In this document: positions 35,818-44,975 of the stretch, one piece after another
Layout of the letters: every line of letters begins with the position of its first letter
Numbering within the stretch: position 1 is the first letter of the stretch
Origin: Thermoproteota archaeon
GTDB lineage: Archaea > Thermoproteota > Thermoprotei_A > Sulfolobales > Pyrodictiaceae
DNA: 64,000 bases
Assembly (NCBI GenBank): GCA_013153145.1
Contig: JAADEY010000012.1
Span: 31,348 to 95,347 of the forward strand
Direction: 5' to 3'
Position numbers and translations under genes: made by a program
The notes under the pieces: generated by a model
What the model saw: only the letters and a program-made list of their open reading frames with translations
Database searches by the model: none
What the model was told of the DNA's origin: nothing

Positions 35818-38524
35818 AGACACCATTCTCCCTCCTAACCTCTATTATCGTGTCGGCCGCATCCTCAAGCTCCCTGTCATGCGTCACTATGAGTATCTGC
35901 GATACGCCGAGCGCCCTGGAGGACGCCTTAAGTATGTCTACTAGATCCCTCCTCCTCTCCTCGTCTAGGTAGACTGTTGGCTCGTCAAGGACTAGTATAC
36001 CCATGCGTGAGCCGAGGGCCCTCGCTATTGCCAGCCTGAGCGCCAGTGCCAGCGCTATCCTCTCGCCGCCGCTGAGCATATTAACTGACTTCAAGCCCTC
36101 AACCGTTTTAACCGTCACGTTGAACTCCTCGTCGAGGTCGACGTCTATGAAGCCGAGGTTGAACCTCTCGAGTATATCACGCATATATATCGTGACGAGC
36201 TCGCGCAGCCTCGACCTTATCAGCCGTGGAAGCCCCTTATTGTGGAGCACACTCCTTATGCGTTGTAAGTCGCTGACTATCTTCTCAAGCTTCTTCGCGC
36301 GTACCTCCCTCCTCCTAAGCTCCGTTTCTAAGTCCTTTATGCGGCGCTCAGTGTCCTCTATCGCTTTAATCCGCTCCACTACCTGCCCCTTCTCCTTTGC
36401 GAGGCGCTTAAGCTTCTCTTCAACCTCGCGAATCCTCTTCTTCACCTCCTCGTGGAGCTCCCTGTCGTAACCCAGGCTCTCAAGCTCGTCACGGATCTGG
36501 GCGATCCTCTCCCTATACTCCTTAATCCGCTTGTCAACCTCCTCCATGCTGTCCCTAAGCGTTCTAAGCTTAACTATCACGTCCCTTAGTTCCTCGGTCT
36601 TCCTCAACGCGTCCTCTAGGTCCTCGAGTATATGTCCACAACCCCTACATGCCTTGGTGAGGGCTGCACGGTACTCATCCAGCCTCGACTTCAATTCCTT
36701 AACCCTAACGGTTATCTCGGCGAGCCTCTTCCTTGCATAGTCCAGCTCCTGCAGCCTCTCCTGATAGGGTTTCAGCTTCTCTATCTCTGCTTCAAGCCTC
36801 TCGATCTTCATGCTTATATCGTCGTATCGGCGCTTGTCAAGCCTCAATGTTATGAGCTCTCCCTGGATACTCTCTATCTTCTTTCTCAGCTCCTCAGCCC
36901 TCCTGCTATACTCCCTCATTTGCTCAAGCCTATTACTCACCAGTTCAACCGCTCTCGTCAATCTCTGGAGCTCTTTCTGCAGCCTCTGCTTCTCCCCCCG
37001 CAGTGACTCAATCTCCCTTCTCAGCTCCTCCATGCGCCACGTAAGCCTCCTCTTCTCCTCCCTCAACTCCCTTATGAGTCTCTGCCTATGCTCCTCCGTT
37101 AGGGGTCTACGGCATAGAGGGCACCTCCCCGACGCCCGTGTCAATATCTCGAGGTAGTCGGCTATCGACTCTATCCTCGACCTTATACTGCCAAGCTCGT
37201 CTATGCGCTCAGATAGCTTCTCCTCAACCTTCTTCAACCTGCTCTCTGTCTCATCCCTGTTGTGTCTAAGCAGCTCCAGTAACCGCTCGATATCGATGCT
37301 CGCAGACATTATGCCCGTGATGCCTATGCCTATGCGGAGTCTCCTCAGCCCCCTCAACACTATCAGCTTGTAGTTGCTGAGCATATGCTCTATCTCCGCT
37401 AGCTCGCTCTTCATGCTCTTAAGCCTGCCCTCAAGCTCGCTATACTCCCTGACCCTGTCACGGAGGCTGTTTAGCTCCCGCAGCAGCCTTGCATGCTCGT
37501 CTTGTAGCCTCCTAAGCCTCTCGACCTTCTCCTCCACTCCACTCAGCTCGCTCAACACTCTCTTGAGGGATTTCTCCTCGTCAAGGTACTCCCTAAGCTT
37601 CTTATACACATCGACTGCCTCTCTTAGCAGATCTATGCTGTCTACAAGCTGCATGTAGTCAGAATAGCTCTCTATCAGTTTCTCGATACGCTCTATCTCG
37701 GCTGCCAGGCTGGCCCTGCGCTTCTCCTCCCTCTCCAACTCCCTTTCGAGCACCGTGAGCTGTGATGTCAGGTTAAGGTACTTTTCCTGGAGCTTGTCGA
37801 GCACATCCTTCCTGTTATTGAGCTCCTCGAGCTTCTCCTCGAGACTCCTTTCTTCGTCCTCAAGTTCCTCGAGCCTCTTGAGCACGAGCTCCTTCTCCTC
37901 GACGATTTTCCTATACTCCTCTATCTGCCTCCTAAGCCTATCGATGAGACTTCGTTCAAGCTCGAGTCTGCCCTTATACCTTGTTATCACCTCCCTCATG
38001 CGCTCATACGCCTTCTCTATGTTCTTGAGGCCTAGCAGCGAGTCTATAGCCTCTATTCTCTTCGACTTATCTGTCAAGAGTATGTCGAGCTCTCCCTGCC
38101 TGGCTATTACGGTGTATCTTGCAACATCAGCCGTTATACCGGTCAGCCTGGCCAGCTCACTAGATACGGCCCTGGGCGAGACCGCTATGGGCCTCCTCTT
38201 CCCATCAACGACTTCGTATAGCAGGGCTGTCGTTGAAGAACCCCTCGCGAGCCTCTTGACTACAACATACCTCTTCCCGCCAACCCGGAAGGACACCTCT
38301 ATCGATGCCGACGCCGCACCTATCCTTATGAGCGGATCCTTCCGCCTAGGATCCCTGCTATGTATCGAGAAGAGGGCATATGATATCGCGTCTATTATGC
38401 TTGTCTTGCCGGCCCCATTAGGGCCGACGATAACCGTCACTCCGAGCGGGAGCCTCAGCTTGGTGTCAACATGGCTCAACACATTATTCATTTTAACCTC
38501 GTCGACAACAAGGTTGCCTGGCAC
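35792..38524 (-). CDS. rad50: Rad50 DNA double-strand break repair ATPase
   Basis: SMC-like ATPase that works with Mre11, HerA and NurA in end resection. 910 residues: Walker A GPNGAGKTS near 35, long coiled coils, the zinc hook CPLC at 468-471 near the middle, signature LSGGERIALALALRLA near 810 and Walker B ILVLDEPTVYLDE near 855. A second CxxC (C626-R-G-C629, followed by GH) lies in the returning arm of the coiled coil, 158 residues after the hook. Gene order herA-mre11-rad50 is the archaeal repair operon; rad50 starts six bases after mre11. Confidence 0.95.
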   Translation of the reverse strand: MPGNLVVDEVKMNNVLSHVDTKLRLPLGVTVIVGPNGAGKTSIIDAISYALFSIHSRDPRRKDPLIRIGAASASIEVSFRVGGKRYVVVKRLARGSSTTALLYEVVDGKRRPIAVSPRAVSSELARLTGITADVARYTVIARQGELDILLTDKSKRIEAIDSLLGLKNIEKAYERMREVITRYKGRLELERSLIDRLRRQIEEYRKIVEEKELVLKRLEELEDEERSLEEKLEELNNRKDVLDKLQEKYLNLTSQLTVLERELEREEKRRASLAAEIERIEKLIESYSDYMQLVDSIDLLREAVDVYKKLREYLDEEKSLKRVLSELSGVEEKVERLRRLQDEHARLLRELNSLRDRVREYSELEGRLKSMKSELAEIEHMLSNYKLIVLRGLRRLRIGIGITGIMSASIDIERLLELLRHNRDETESRLKKVEEKLSERIDELGSIRSRIESIADYLEILTRASGRCPLCRRPLTEEHRQRLIRELREEKRRLTWRMEELRREIESLRGEKQRLQKELQRLTRAVELVSNRLEQMREYSRRAEELRKKIESIQGELITLRLDKRRYDDISMKIERLEAEIEKLKPYQERLQELDYARKRLAEITVRVKELKSRLDEYRAALTKACRGCGHILEDLEDALRKTEELRDVIVKLRTLRDSMEEVDKRIKEYRERIAQIRDELESLGYDRELHEEVKKRIREVEEKLKRLAKEKGQVVERIKAIEDTERRIKDLETELRRREVRAKKLEKIVSDLQRIRSVLHNKGLPRLIRSRLRELVTIYMRDILERFNLGFIDVDLDEEFNVTVKTVEGLKSVNMLSGGERIALALALRLAIARALGSRMGILVLDEPTVYLDEERRRDLVDILKASSRALGVSQILIVTHDRELEDAADTIIEVRRENGVSRVAVASP

Positions 38525-38530
38525 ACCCCC

Positions 38531-39706
38531 TCACCCCTCAAGGCCATAGAACTTGTCGATTACCTTGACTGCCTCGTTCACGGGGTTCTGGCCCTTGACC
38601 GACAGGATATCTATCAGTTCCTCGGCAAGTCTTGCAAGCCCCTCATCCCTAAGGAGCTCCTTCAACAGCTCAAACTTATCTATCGAAGCAACTTCATCAC
38701 TTATCCTCCTGGAGCCCAGGAGGGATGGCTTCATGGTCTCGTACTGCAGCCTATAGTATAGCGCGAGGCCCCCAAGCTCCCGCTCTATGGATGAAATAAT
38801 CCTCTTCCTATTATGCTCGCTACCCCTAACCTTCAAGTGCACTATCGGCTTCGCCCCGTTCACCCTCAACCTCCTAATACTGGCTACGAGCTCTGCTAGC
38901 TTACTCTGGAACTGAGCCTCATCAAGCTCGTAGTAGATCTGCGGCCTCACCCTGCGCAGCTTTATCCTCTGAACAGTCGTCTCCGAGCCTATGTCCGCAA
39001 GTACTATGAACCTGCCCCCGCCGTCACTCCTTACCTCGTCGACCCTCATGTAGTCTACTGCACCCGGATAGATGAGCGGCCTACCGCCAACCTTCAACTC
39101 CTTATACACGTGTAGATGGCCCAGCGCATAGTAGCTGTAGCCCTGCGGCAGATGGGTAAGGTCGAGCTCATACTGGGGGCACACCCTGCTAATACACTGG
39201 TGAAGCATTAGAATCGATGGCTTATCCTCGTCGGGCTTCCTCAGCCTCGCAAGCAACATCCTCAGCTTAGCAGCCTCATTCCTCCGGTGGCTCCGTAGGC
39301 CAGCGACGAGAACCTCCCTGCCAGACCTAGTCCTTATAGTCAACCTTAACACGTCATTCTTTAGGCCGATGATCCTTAGGAGTCCTAGCCTCTCGAGTAT
39401 GAGGAGTGGGGGTGCAACCCTCCTACGAGGAGTGTCATGATCACCCATGATGGCTACAAAGGGTATTCCCCTCTCCCTGAGCCTCCTAAGCTCCTCGATC
39501 GCCACTAGGATAGCCTGTGAAGGCGGGCGAACAGAGTCGAAGAAGTCACCTGTATGAATAACCAGGTCTACATGCTCCCTCACAGCATTATCTATTACCT
39601 CGCGGAACACGTTGTATATGTCCTGCTCACGCTCATACAAGCCATACTGCCTATAACCGAGATGAGTATCAGAGACGTGGAGGACATGGATAGAGCTACC
39701 CGGCAC
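38531..39706 (-). CDS. mre11: Mre11 nuclease
   Basis: Mn-dependent 3'-5' exonuclease and endonuclease. 391 residues with the phosphoesterase motifs SDTHLGYRQYG near 11, HTGDFFDS near 50, MGDHDTPRR near 85 (GDHD in place of GNHD, usual for Mre11), HQ near 170 and GHLHVYKEL near 195. The C-terminal capping and Rad50-binding part is present. Its start overlaps the end of herA by 11 bases, and rad50 follows. Confidence 0.95.
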   Translation of the reverse strand: MPGSSIHVLHVSDTHLGYRQYGLYEREQDIYNVFREVIDNAVREHVDLVIHTGDFFDSVRPPSQAILVAIEELRRLRERGIPFVAIMGDHDTPRRRVAPPLLILERLGLLRIIGLKNDVLRLTIRTRSGREVLVAGLRSHRRNEAAKLRMLLARLRKPDEDKPSILMLHQCISRVCPQYELDLTHLPQGYSYYALGHLHVYKELKVGGRPLIYPGAVDYMRVDEVRSDGGGRFIVLADIGSETTVQRIKLRRVRPQIYYELDEAQFQSKLAELVASIRRLRVNGAKPIVHLKVRGSEHNRKRIISSIERELGGLALYYRLQYETMKPSLLGSRRISDEVASIDKFELLKELLRDEGLARLAEELIDILSVKGQNPVNEAVKVIDKFYGLEG

Positions 39707-41180
39707 CCGTTATCACCTCTTCAAGGAGCTCATCGATACCGGGCTCCACGCGGCGGCCCCTCCACTCCCCAACAACATCTATGTCTGAGCCGCCGAGAGG
39801 CCCAGGGTACTTGTCTATGCGTACAACTGCTGGTATCCTCGTCATCGGGCCTATGAGTATGCCCTCCCCACGGTTTAGGCCGGGGAGCTGCTTTACGAGG
39901 TCCTCGCTTAGGGTCTCGCTCGCCTCCCGCACATAGCGCTGGTCGGCCGGCTCAACTATCCTCAACACTATCTTGTTGTTCATCTGGCTGAGTATATCGG
40001 GGTCTATGTTCCTCGGCCTCTGACTAACTATGCATAGCCCTACGCCGAACTTTCTCCCCTCCCTGGCTATCCTCGCCATCCAGTACTTCGACAACGTGTC
40101 CCTATCCCTGGGCGCGAGTATATGCGCCTCCTCAACCACTATGAAGACCGGCGTCTCAAGCCCCGTCCCAGTCCTCCTGTACCGCTTCCTCTCAACCAGT
40201 ATCCTCCGCAGGAAATGGCTTACAACAACGTCGGCAGCGTCCTCGTCGAGCAAGCTTAGGTCGACGATGTTCGCCCTGCCCGGCTCTATCCTGGCAACAA
40301 CGTCGTCGACGCCCTCATCCACTATGTAGCCGTGTCTCTCGAGGAACGAGTCTATCTTGTTCCTGACGGCGACCGCAGCCCTCTTATCCTCCGGTCTACC
40401 CGCCTCAAACTTCTTCAACTCCCTCAATATAGCATCAATGAAGCCGCCCTCAGCCTCCAACGCGGCGTTGTAAGACTTCCTGAACAACCGCTCCTGGTTA
40501 TAGAACCTCTGCTCTATGCCGAGAAGCGCCATAAACTCCCCTATGGAGAGTAGGCGTGGGTTCAGCTTCGGCTCTATGATACTGGGCCTGCCCCCGACAC
40601 CGGAATCTATGTATTCTCCGTGGAAGTCGAATATTACGACCGTGCCGCCGAGCCTAACCATGCGATCCACGAGGACGGCAACCGTATTGCTCTTACCAGC
40701 ACCGGTGACCGCTAGAACCGCGAGGTGGCGTGTAACAATAGCGTTAACATTAACCTTCACCTCAACCTCCGGCCTCGCCGCCAGAACACCGATCCTAACC
40801 CACTCATCACCACCAGAACCGAAGATCTCGCGCAGCAGGCCTGCAGGCGCCCTCCACACATGAGCACCCGGCCTGGGAGGCCTACGCGGTATCTCCATCG
40901 ACGGGTATACACCGAGGAGCCTCACGCTAGCCTCGTAGAAGCAGTCCCCAGCCCCAAGCCTGGTCAGGTTCTCGAAGACCGCCGGATCCCTTGCCTCCGC
41001 AAGCATAGAGAGTATGGAGCTGCGTGTCCCAACCCATTCAACCATCCCGAGTACCTGCTCGCCATCATAGTCGATTAACACGTAGTCTCCAAGCAAGGGG
41101 GGCTCGGGGGCCACAAACCTCACACGGACAGCAGTAGACTCGTCAAGGACATAGCCAAGCACCCTAGACTCGCTAGACAC
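39696..41180 (-). CDS. herA: HerA helicase
   Basis: Hexameric bipolar DNA translocase of the resection complex. 494 residues with an N-terminal HAS-barrel (LGYVLDESTAVRVRF), Walker A VTGAGKSNTVAVL near 157, Walker B VFIVVEEAHILAP near 350 and the arginine-finger region SQRPRNIDPDILSQ near 392. First gene of a leftward operon herA-mre11-rad50. NurA, the usual nuclease partner, is not found in the window. Confidence 0.95.
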   Translation of the reverse strand: MSSESRVLGYVLDESTAVRVRFVAPEPPLLGDYVLIDYDGEQVLGMVEWVGTRSSILSMLAEARDPAVFENLTRLGAGDCFYEASVRLLGVYPSMEIPRRPPRPGAHVWRAPAGLLREIFGSGGDEWVRIGVLAARPEVEVKVNVNAIVTRHLAVLAVTGAGKSNTVAVLVDRMVRLGGTVVIFDFHGEYIDSGVGGRPSIIEPKLNPRLLSIGEFMALLGIEQRFYNQERLFRKSYNAALEAEGGFIDAILRELKKFEAGRPEDKRAAVAVRNKIDSFLERHGYIVDEGVDDVVARIEPGRANIVDLSLLDEDAADVVVSHFLRRILVERKRYRRTGTGLETPVFIVVEEAHILAPRDRDTLSKYWMARIAREGRKFGVGLCIVSQRPRNIDPDILSQMNNKIVLRIVEPADQRYVREASETLSEDLVKQLPGLNRGEGILIGPMTRIPAVVRIDKYPGPLGGSDIDVVGEWRGRRVEPGIDELLEEVITGAG

Positions 41181-41228
41181 ACCCGAGCCCCTATAGGACG
41201 TGGAGTTGCAGGTATCATCGGATAAGCC

Positions 41229-41789
41229 TTAGGGGGTGCCGGGGCCCGCGCCGGGGTAGACGGAGTCCTCCGGCCTAGTGGACGAGGCTATCGCGTAGAG
41301 CCTCTTAAGCCTCTCAACGCCATCAACCTCCTCAATGACAGATGCCGTGCCTGAAGGCACTAGGCTCCGCCAATCACCGCCCAGAGCTATCAATCTCCTT
41401 ACAACACTCCCCCTCAACCGGTTCCTCTCGAGGAGGGGCGGGCAGACACACCTAACACCCATATGAGCCGCAATCATCCTAACGACCGGGTTAGCCGTCG
41501 CGATAGCATCCACGGGGGGCGCCAACTCCAGCATATAGTAGAGGGAGCTCGTATTCACCTCAAGGGTGGGTGCAGTCACAGTTATAATCCTTGAAAGATC
41601 AACACCCCTCTCAACAAGGCTACGCCTAATCATCAACAACCTCTCACCAGCCGTAAACGGGTTCCTCCACGTAAAACTCTCAGAAGCCATGCCAATACAG
41701 ACTACAACCTCCTCGAAGCGCTCCAGAAGCCATTCAACAGCACCGAGATGACCCAGATGGAAGGGCTGGAACCTACCAATGAACAACAC
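41229..41789 (-). CDS. nadM: Nicotinamide-nucleotide adenylyltransferase, archaeal NadM type
   Basis: Makes NAD from NMN and ATP. GRFQPFHLGH near the N-terminus is the nucleotidyltransferase HxGH motif, and ESFTWRNPFTAGER near 45 is the NMNAT substrate block. GTG 41789 directly before LFIGRFQPF, behind GGAGGG, fits the family start; the frame extends to GTG 41822. About 186 residues. It diverges from the ATP-NAD kinase-like gene, so both likely act on NAD/NADP supply. Confidence 0.88.
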   Translation of the reverse strand: MLFIGRFQPFHLGHLGAVEWLLERFEEVVVCIGMASESFTWRNPFTAGERLLMIRRSLVERGVDLSRIITVTAPTLEVNTSSLYYMLELAPPVDAIATANPVVRMIAAHMGVRCVCPPLLERNRLRGSVVRRLIALGGDWRSLVPSGTASVIEEVDGVERLKRLYAIASSTRPEDSVYPGAGPGTP

Positions 41790-41828
41790 CCTTTTACCCT
41801 CCAAGGCAGCAACAACACCCACGAGAGC

Positions 41829-42959
41829 ATGATTGAGGTATGCCTAGCAGTAAACCCTATCGCCGGCATGGGCGGCCCACTAGCACTCAAAGGCACCGAT
41901 GGAGAAGCGAGATGGATCGCCTTAAGGAGGGGCGCTAAGCCCATCTCACCCAGCAGGGCGGAGAGGTTCCTAAGGGAGCTCAAACGCCATGGCGTGGAGC
42001 TCCTAGTATACACCGCCACCGGTTTAATGGGCGAGGCCGAGGCGAGGAGGACCGGGCACAGGACCCGCATCGTGCATGTCGCACCCGAGCCCACGAGCAG
42101 GCACGATACATTCGAGACGGTCTACCGCTGCCTATCAAAGGGCGTAGAGATAATAATTGTTGTGGGTGGCGACGGCACACTGAGAGACGCATACCTAGCC
42201 GCCGCTGCGCACGGGGGCAGCCACGTCATCATCCCCGTACCCGCCGGCGTGAAGATGTACAGCGCAGCCTTCCCACCAACACCCGAGGAGGCCGCACACG
42301 CACTCATGGACTACCTCAAGACGGGGTCCGCCTGCCTAAACGAGGTAGCCGATATCGATGAGGAGTCGTTCAGGAGGAACAAGCTAATTGTACGGCTCTA
42401 CGGCTACGTGAAGACCCCCTGCAGACACGTAGTAGGCGTCACAAAGGAGCCTCCACCACCGGGAGAGGATGAGGCGAAGAAGGCTATTGCAAGACGCGTA
42501 GTCGAGGACTATGCCAAGCCCTGCACCCTCCTCATCCTAGGCCCCGGGACAACAACCAAGGCCATAGCCGACCTGCTCGGCGCCGAGAAGACCCTGCTAG
42601 GGGTAGATGTAATACACAACGGCAAGACTATCGCCAGGGACGCGGATGAAGAGACGATATACAGGCTGCTTAAGAGCCACCTCGAGGGAGGGGGGAAGGC
42701 ATACCTAGTAGTCTCGCCCATAGGGGGCCAAGGATTCATACTCGGCAGGGGGAACCAGCAGATATCCCCAAGGATACTAAGACTCCTAATCGAGAAGATG
42801 GGTAAAGACGCCATAGTCGTTGTCTCAACACCCTCCAAGCTGAGGAGAGTAAAGATACTCCGCGTAGACACCGGAGACCCAGAGCTAGACGCCATGCTTA
42901 GGGGATACATCCGCGTCATAACAGATTATAACGAGGAGACCCTCGTACGGGTCGTGTGA
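41829..42959 (+). CDS. ATP-NAD/AcoX kinase family protein
   Basis: About 376 residues from ATG 41829. VNPIAGMGGP near 8 and VVGGDGTLRD near 111-118 (the GGDG motif of NAD kinase) with PAGVKMYSA near 140 define the AcoX branch of NAD kinases. The C-terminal domain holds LLILGPGTTTKA and a VSPIGGQGFILGRGNQQ block. It probably phosphorylates NAD to NADP, which fits its divergent NMNAT neighbour. Other family members have unproven roles, so specificity is inferred. Confidence 0.8.
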   Translation: MIEVCLAVNPIAGMGGPLALKGTDGEARWIALRRGAKPISPSRAERFLRELKRHGVELLVYTATGLMGEAEARRTGHRTRIVHVAPEPTSRHDTFETVYRCLSKGVEIIIVVGGDGTLRDAYLAAAAHGGSHVIIPVPAGVKMYSAAFPPTPEEAAHALMDYLKTGSACLNEVADIDEESFRRNKLIVRLYGYVKTPCRHVVGVTKEPPPPGEDEAKKAIARRVVEDYAKPCTLLILGPGTTTKAIADLLGAEKTLLGVDVIHNGKTIARDADEETIYRLLKSHLEGGGKAYLVVSPIGGQGFILGRGNQQISPRILRLLIEKMGKDAIVVVSTPSKLRRVKILRVDTGDPELDAMLRGYIRVITDYNEETLVRVV

Positions 42960-42993
42960 CCAGAGACCCTGCGGCAGCGAGGATAAAGAAGCC

Positions 42994-43596
42994 TTGCCGC
43001 GTCACAGGCTCGGCCTCTTCAGACCACTATACCTCAATGAGGCCGCATCACTCTTCATAGCAGCCGTCGCGACCGCCTTCGCGCTCGGCAAAAGAGACCT
43101 GATATACATACTCTCAAACCCGTTAAGCTGGCCCGGAGGCGTACTCATAGGAGCATTGATGGGGGTCATCATACACGAGCTCGCACACAAGTACGCAGCA
43201 ATAGCTGAGGGGTGCCGCGCAAGATACGTGCTAACACCCACAGGGCTCGCCATAACACTCCTCTCAGGGCTCATCCCAAGCATAGCAATCATAATGCCAG
43301 GATACGTCGCAATACTCTGCTACGCGGGCTCAACCATGCTCATAGGAGAGGAGTGGATAGCAGCCGCAGGACCCATCGTCAATGTGGTGCTCTCCGCAAT
43401 CGCGTACGCCTGGCTCCTAGCCTTCCACTCACCCATAGACTTCCTGGTCGGCTTCATAAGCGTGAATGCATGGATAGCCCTATTTAACCTCATACCAATA
43501 CCGCCGCTAGATGGCTACAAGATACTGAAGCGCAGACCAATAATCTGGATACTCCTCATAGCCTTCCCAGTCCTACTCCTCTTCTACCTACTCTAA
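42994..43596 (+). CDS. Site-2-protease-like membrane metalloprotease (M50)
   Basis: 200 residues with about six membrane segments. HELAHK at 61-66 is the zinc HExxH motif inside a membrane helix and NLIPIPPLDG near 166-175 supplies the third ligand, the pattern of M50 proteases. No PDZ domain, as in compact archaeal forms. The start is TTG 42994. Substrate not known; it follows the NAD kinase-like gene by 34 bases. Confidence 0.83.
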   Translation: MPRHRLGLFRPLYLNEAASLFIAAVATAFALGKRDLIYILSNPLSWPGGVLIGALMGVIIHELAHKYAAIAEGCRARYVLTPTGLAITLLSGLIPSIAIIMPGYVAILCYAGSTMLIGEEWIAAAGPIVNVVLSAIAYAWLLAFHSPIDFLVGFISVNAWIALFNLIPIPPLDGYKILKRRPIIWILLIAFPVLLLFYLL

Positions 43597-43679
43597 TCCA
43601 CAGGTACGGCGCCCCCTGGTAGTACTAGGTCTCCCAGCTACTAGCCCTACACCATGACTACAATCATAGCCGGGGGGCT

Positions 43680-44399
43680 ATGCAGGTACAGGAGAGCAGA
43701 GAGGACAGGAAGAGCGGTGGGCCGCGAAGCCGCATAGTCGAGGCAATAGCAGTACTCCTCCTCGCCCGCCCGATGAGGGCTGCGGAGATCGCACAAGTCT
43801 TGGGGAGATCGTCGAGATATGTTAGCAGCTACCTCAGCTACTGGAAGACAAGGGGGTTGTTCGAGTACGTGAATGGATACTGGCAGCTAACACCCGAGGG
43901 TGAGGAGTACGCCAGGAACATAATGGAGAAGCAGATGAATAGCAGGGTTCACCAGTACGTCGCGCTCGCAAGACAGATACTGGAGTCCACTGAACCTGTT
44001 AGACCGACAAGGAAGGGCAAGAGAAGGGTGATACGCAGCCCGGAGTCAGGCAGAGTCCAGTCATTCATTGCCAGTCTTACAGGTTTAAGCAGCAAGGAAA
44101 GACAAGGACTACCCCCCGAGGCCTGCCTCGCGGCAACCGTCGACCTTGACGAGCTTACGCCCGAGGAGAGGGATGTACTGGACGTTCTCCTCAACCATTA
44201 CGCTAAGTGGGGGACTACATACCTCTATGCAGACCAGCTGCAGAAGGAGCTTGAAGCTGACGCTGCATGGCTTATCAGGGTGCTCCGCTCCCTACAAACC
44301 AAGGGAATCATATACATCTACAAGGATAGGAGGCTTGGTATGAGGGTGGGCTTCTCGAAGCGGGTGCGCGCCTCACTAGAGGCCTGCCTATCACTATAA
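43680..44399 (+). CDS. Double winged-helix DNA-binding protein (WhiP-like?)
   Basis: 239 residues: an N-terminal winged helix (VEAIAVLLLARPMRAAEIAQVL, SSRYVSSYLSYWKTRG, then a YWQLTPEG wing), a basic linker with RPTRKGKRR near 105, and a second winged helix near 155-230 (ERDVLDVLLNHYAKWG, LIRVLRSLQTKG). Two winged helices joined by a basic linker recall the crenarchaeal initiator-like protein WhiP; it may equally be an ordinary regulator. The ATG start is in GGGGGGCTATGC. A 306-base non-coding stretch follows, the longest in the window. Confidence 0.6.
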   Translation: MQVQESREDRKSGGPRSRIVEAIAVLLLARPMRAAEIAQVLGRSSRYVSSYLSYWKTRGLFEYVNGYWQLTPEGEEYARNIMEKQMNSRVHQYVALARQILESTEPVRPTRKGKRRVIRSPESGRVQSFIASLTGLSSKERQGLPPEACLAATVDLDELTPEERDVLDVLLNHYAKWGTTYLYADQLQKELEADAAWLIRVLRSLQTKGIIYIYKDRRLGMRVGFSKRVRASLEACLSL

Positions 44400-44705
44400 C
44401 CTACCTCTACAAACGCCGCCGAGCCACCTGGGTATTCTCGCTCCAGTGTTACTATGCGCGTTGACCCGGCTCTCTGGTGTTATGTATGCTTCTGTTCCTG
44501 TCAGGCTTAGAAGAAGAGCTCTAATTAGCCAAACAATTTTTCTTGCCAGACAAGAAACTACCTGAAACACCACACAGAGCTAGATCATGAAGGGATGTAG
44601 GGGAAAAGAGGTGGAGAGGGAGCACCCCAGGTACTACCGGGCAGCATAGATGCTGTCAAGCGTGCCCCTGGGCTGGTCGGCCCTCGGGATGTGTGGTGGT
44701 TGTTG
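44400..44705. other. 306-base intergenic region; candidate replication origin or regulatory region
   Basis: No gene visible. It contains an AT-rich core (44515-44560), a 7-base perfect inverted repeat TTTCTTG/CAAGAAA (44539-44557), CTCCAGTGTTAC at 44441-44452 that partly resembles an origin-recognition box, and purine-rich AGGGGAAAAGAGGTGGAGAG near 44598. No second clear box copy and no cdc6 gene nearby, so an origin is only a possibility. Confidence 0.3.
44539..44557. repeat. Inverted repeat in the intergenic region
   Basis: TTTCTTG, loop CCAGA, CAAGAAA; preceded by a T-run (44537-44541), so it could also be a transcript end for the rightward winged-helix gene. Confidence 0.45.
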
Positions 44706-44915
44706 CTAGTCTAGGCCGAATGCGTGCCTCCTGTTCCTTATCTTCACTTTCCAGTAGAGTTCCTTTATGTTGCTGCTTATACGTGTCTTTATAATCTCGC
44801 CGGTTACGAGCTCTATGTATGCTTTCCCATGGTGTATGTGGATGTCTTTTATCGCGTCGAGGTCGGGGGCTCCCTCTTGGAGGCCCTTATGGCCTATAAA
44901 CAGCTCCGGGCTCAC
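44706..44915 (-). CDS. Small hypothetical protein
   Basis: 69 residues from GTG 44915. The core DIHIHHGKAYIELVTGEIIKTRI reads as a beta sheet, with a basic ending WKVKIRNRRHAFG. A TTAATATAG element near 44948 on this strand is a fitting promoter. Not recognised. Confidence 0.5.
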   Translation of the reverse strand: MSPELFIGHKGLQEGAPDLDAIKDIHIHHGKAYIELVTGEIIKTRISSNIKELYWKVKIRNRRHAFGLD

Positions 44916-44975
44916 CGGTTTAACAATGATTGGAAGGGTGTTCCACTATATTAACTCTAGCGTTCGTTGCTGGTG

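Noticed and set aside
37755..38549. 264-codon open frame antisense to rad50
   Set aside because: Ser/Leu-rich shadow of the Glu/Lys/Arg-rich coiled coil; no start signals.
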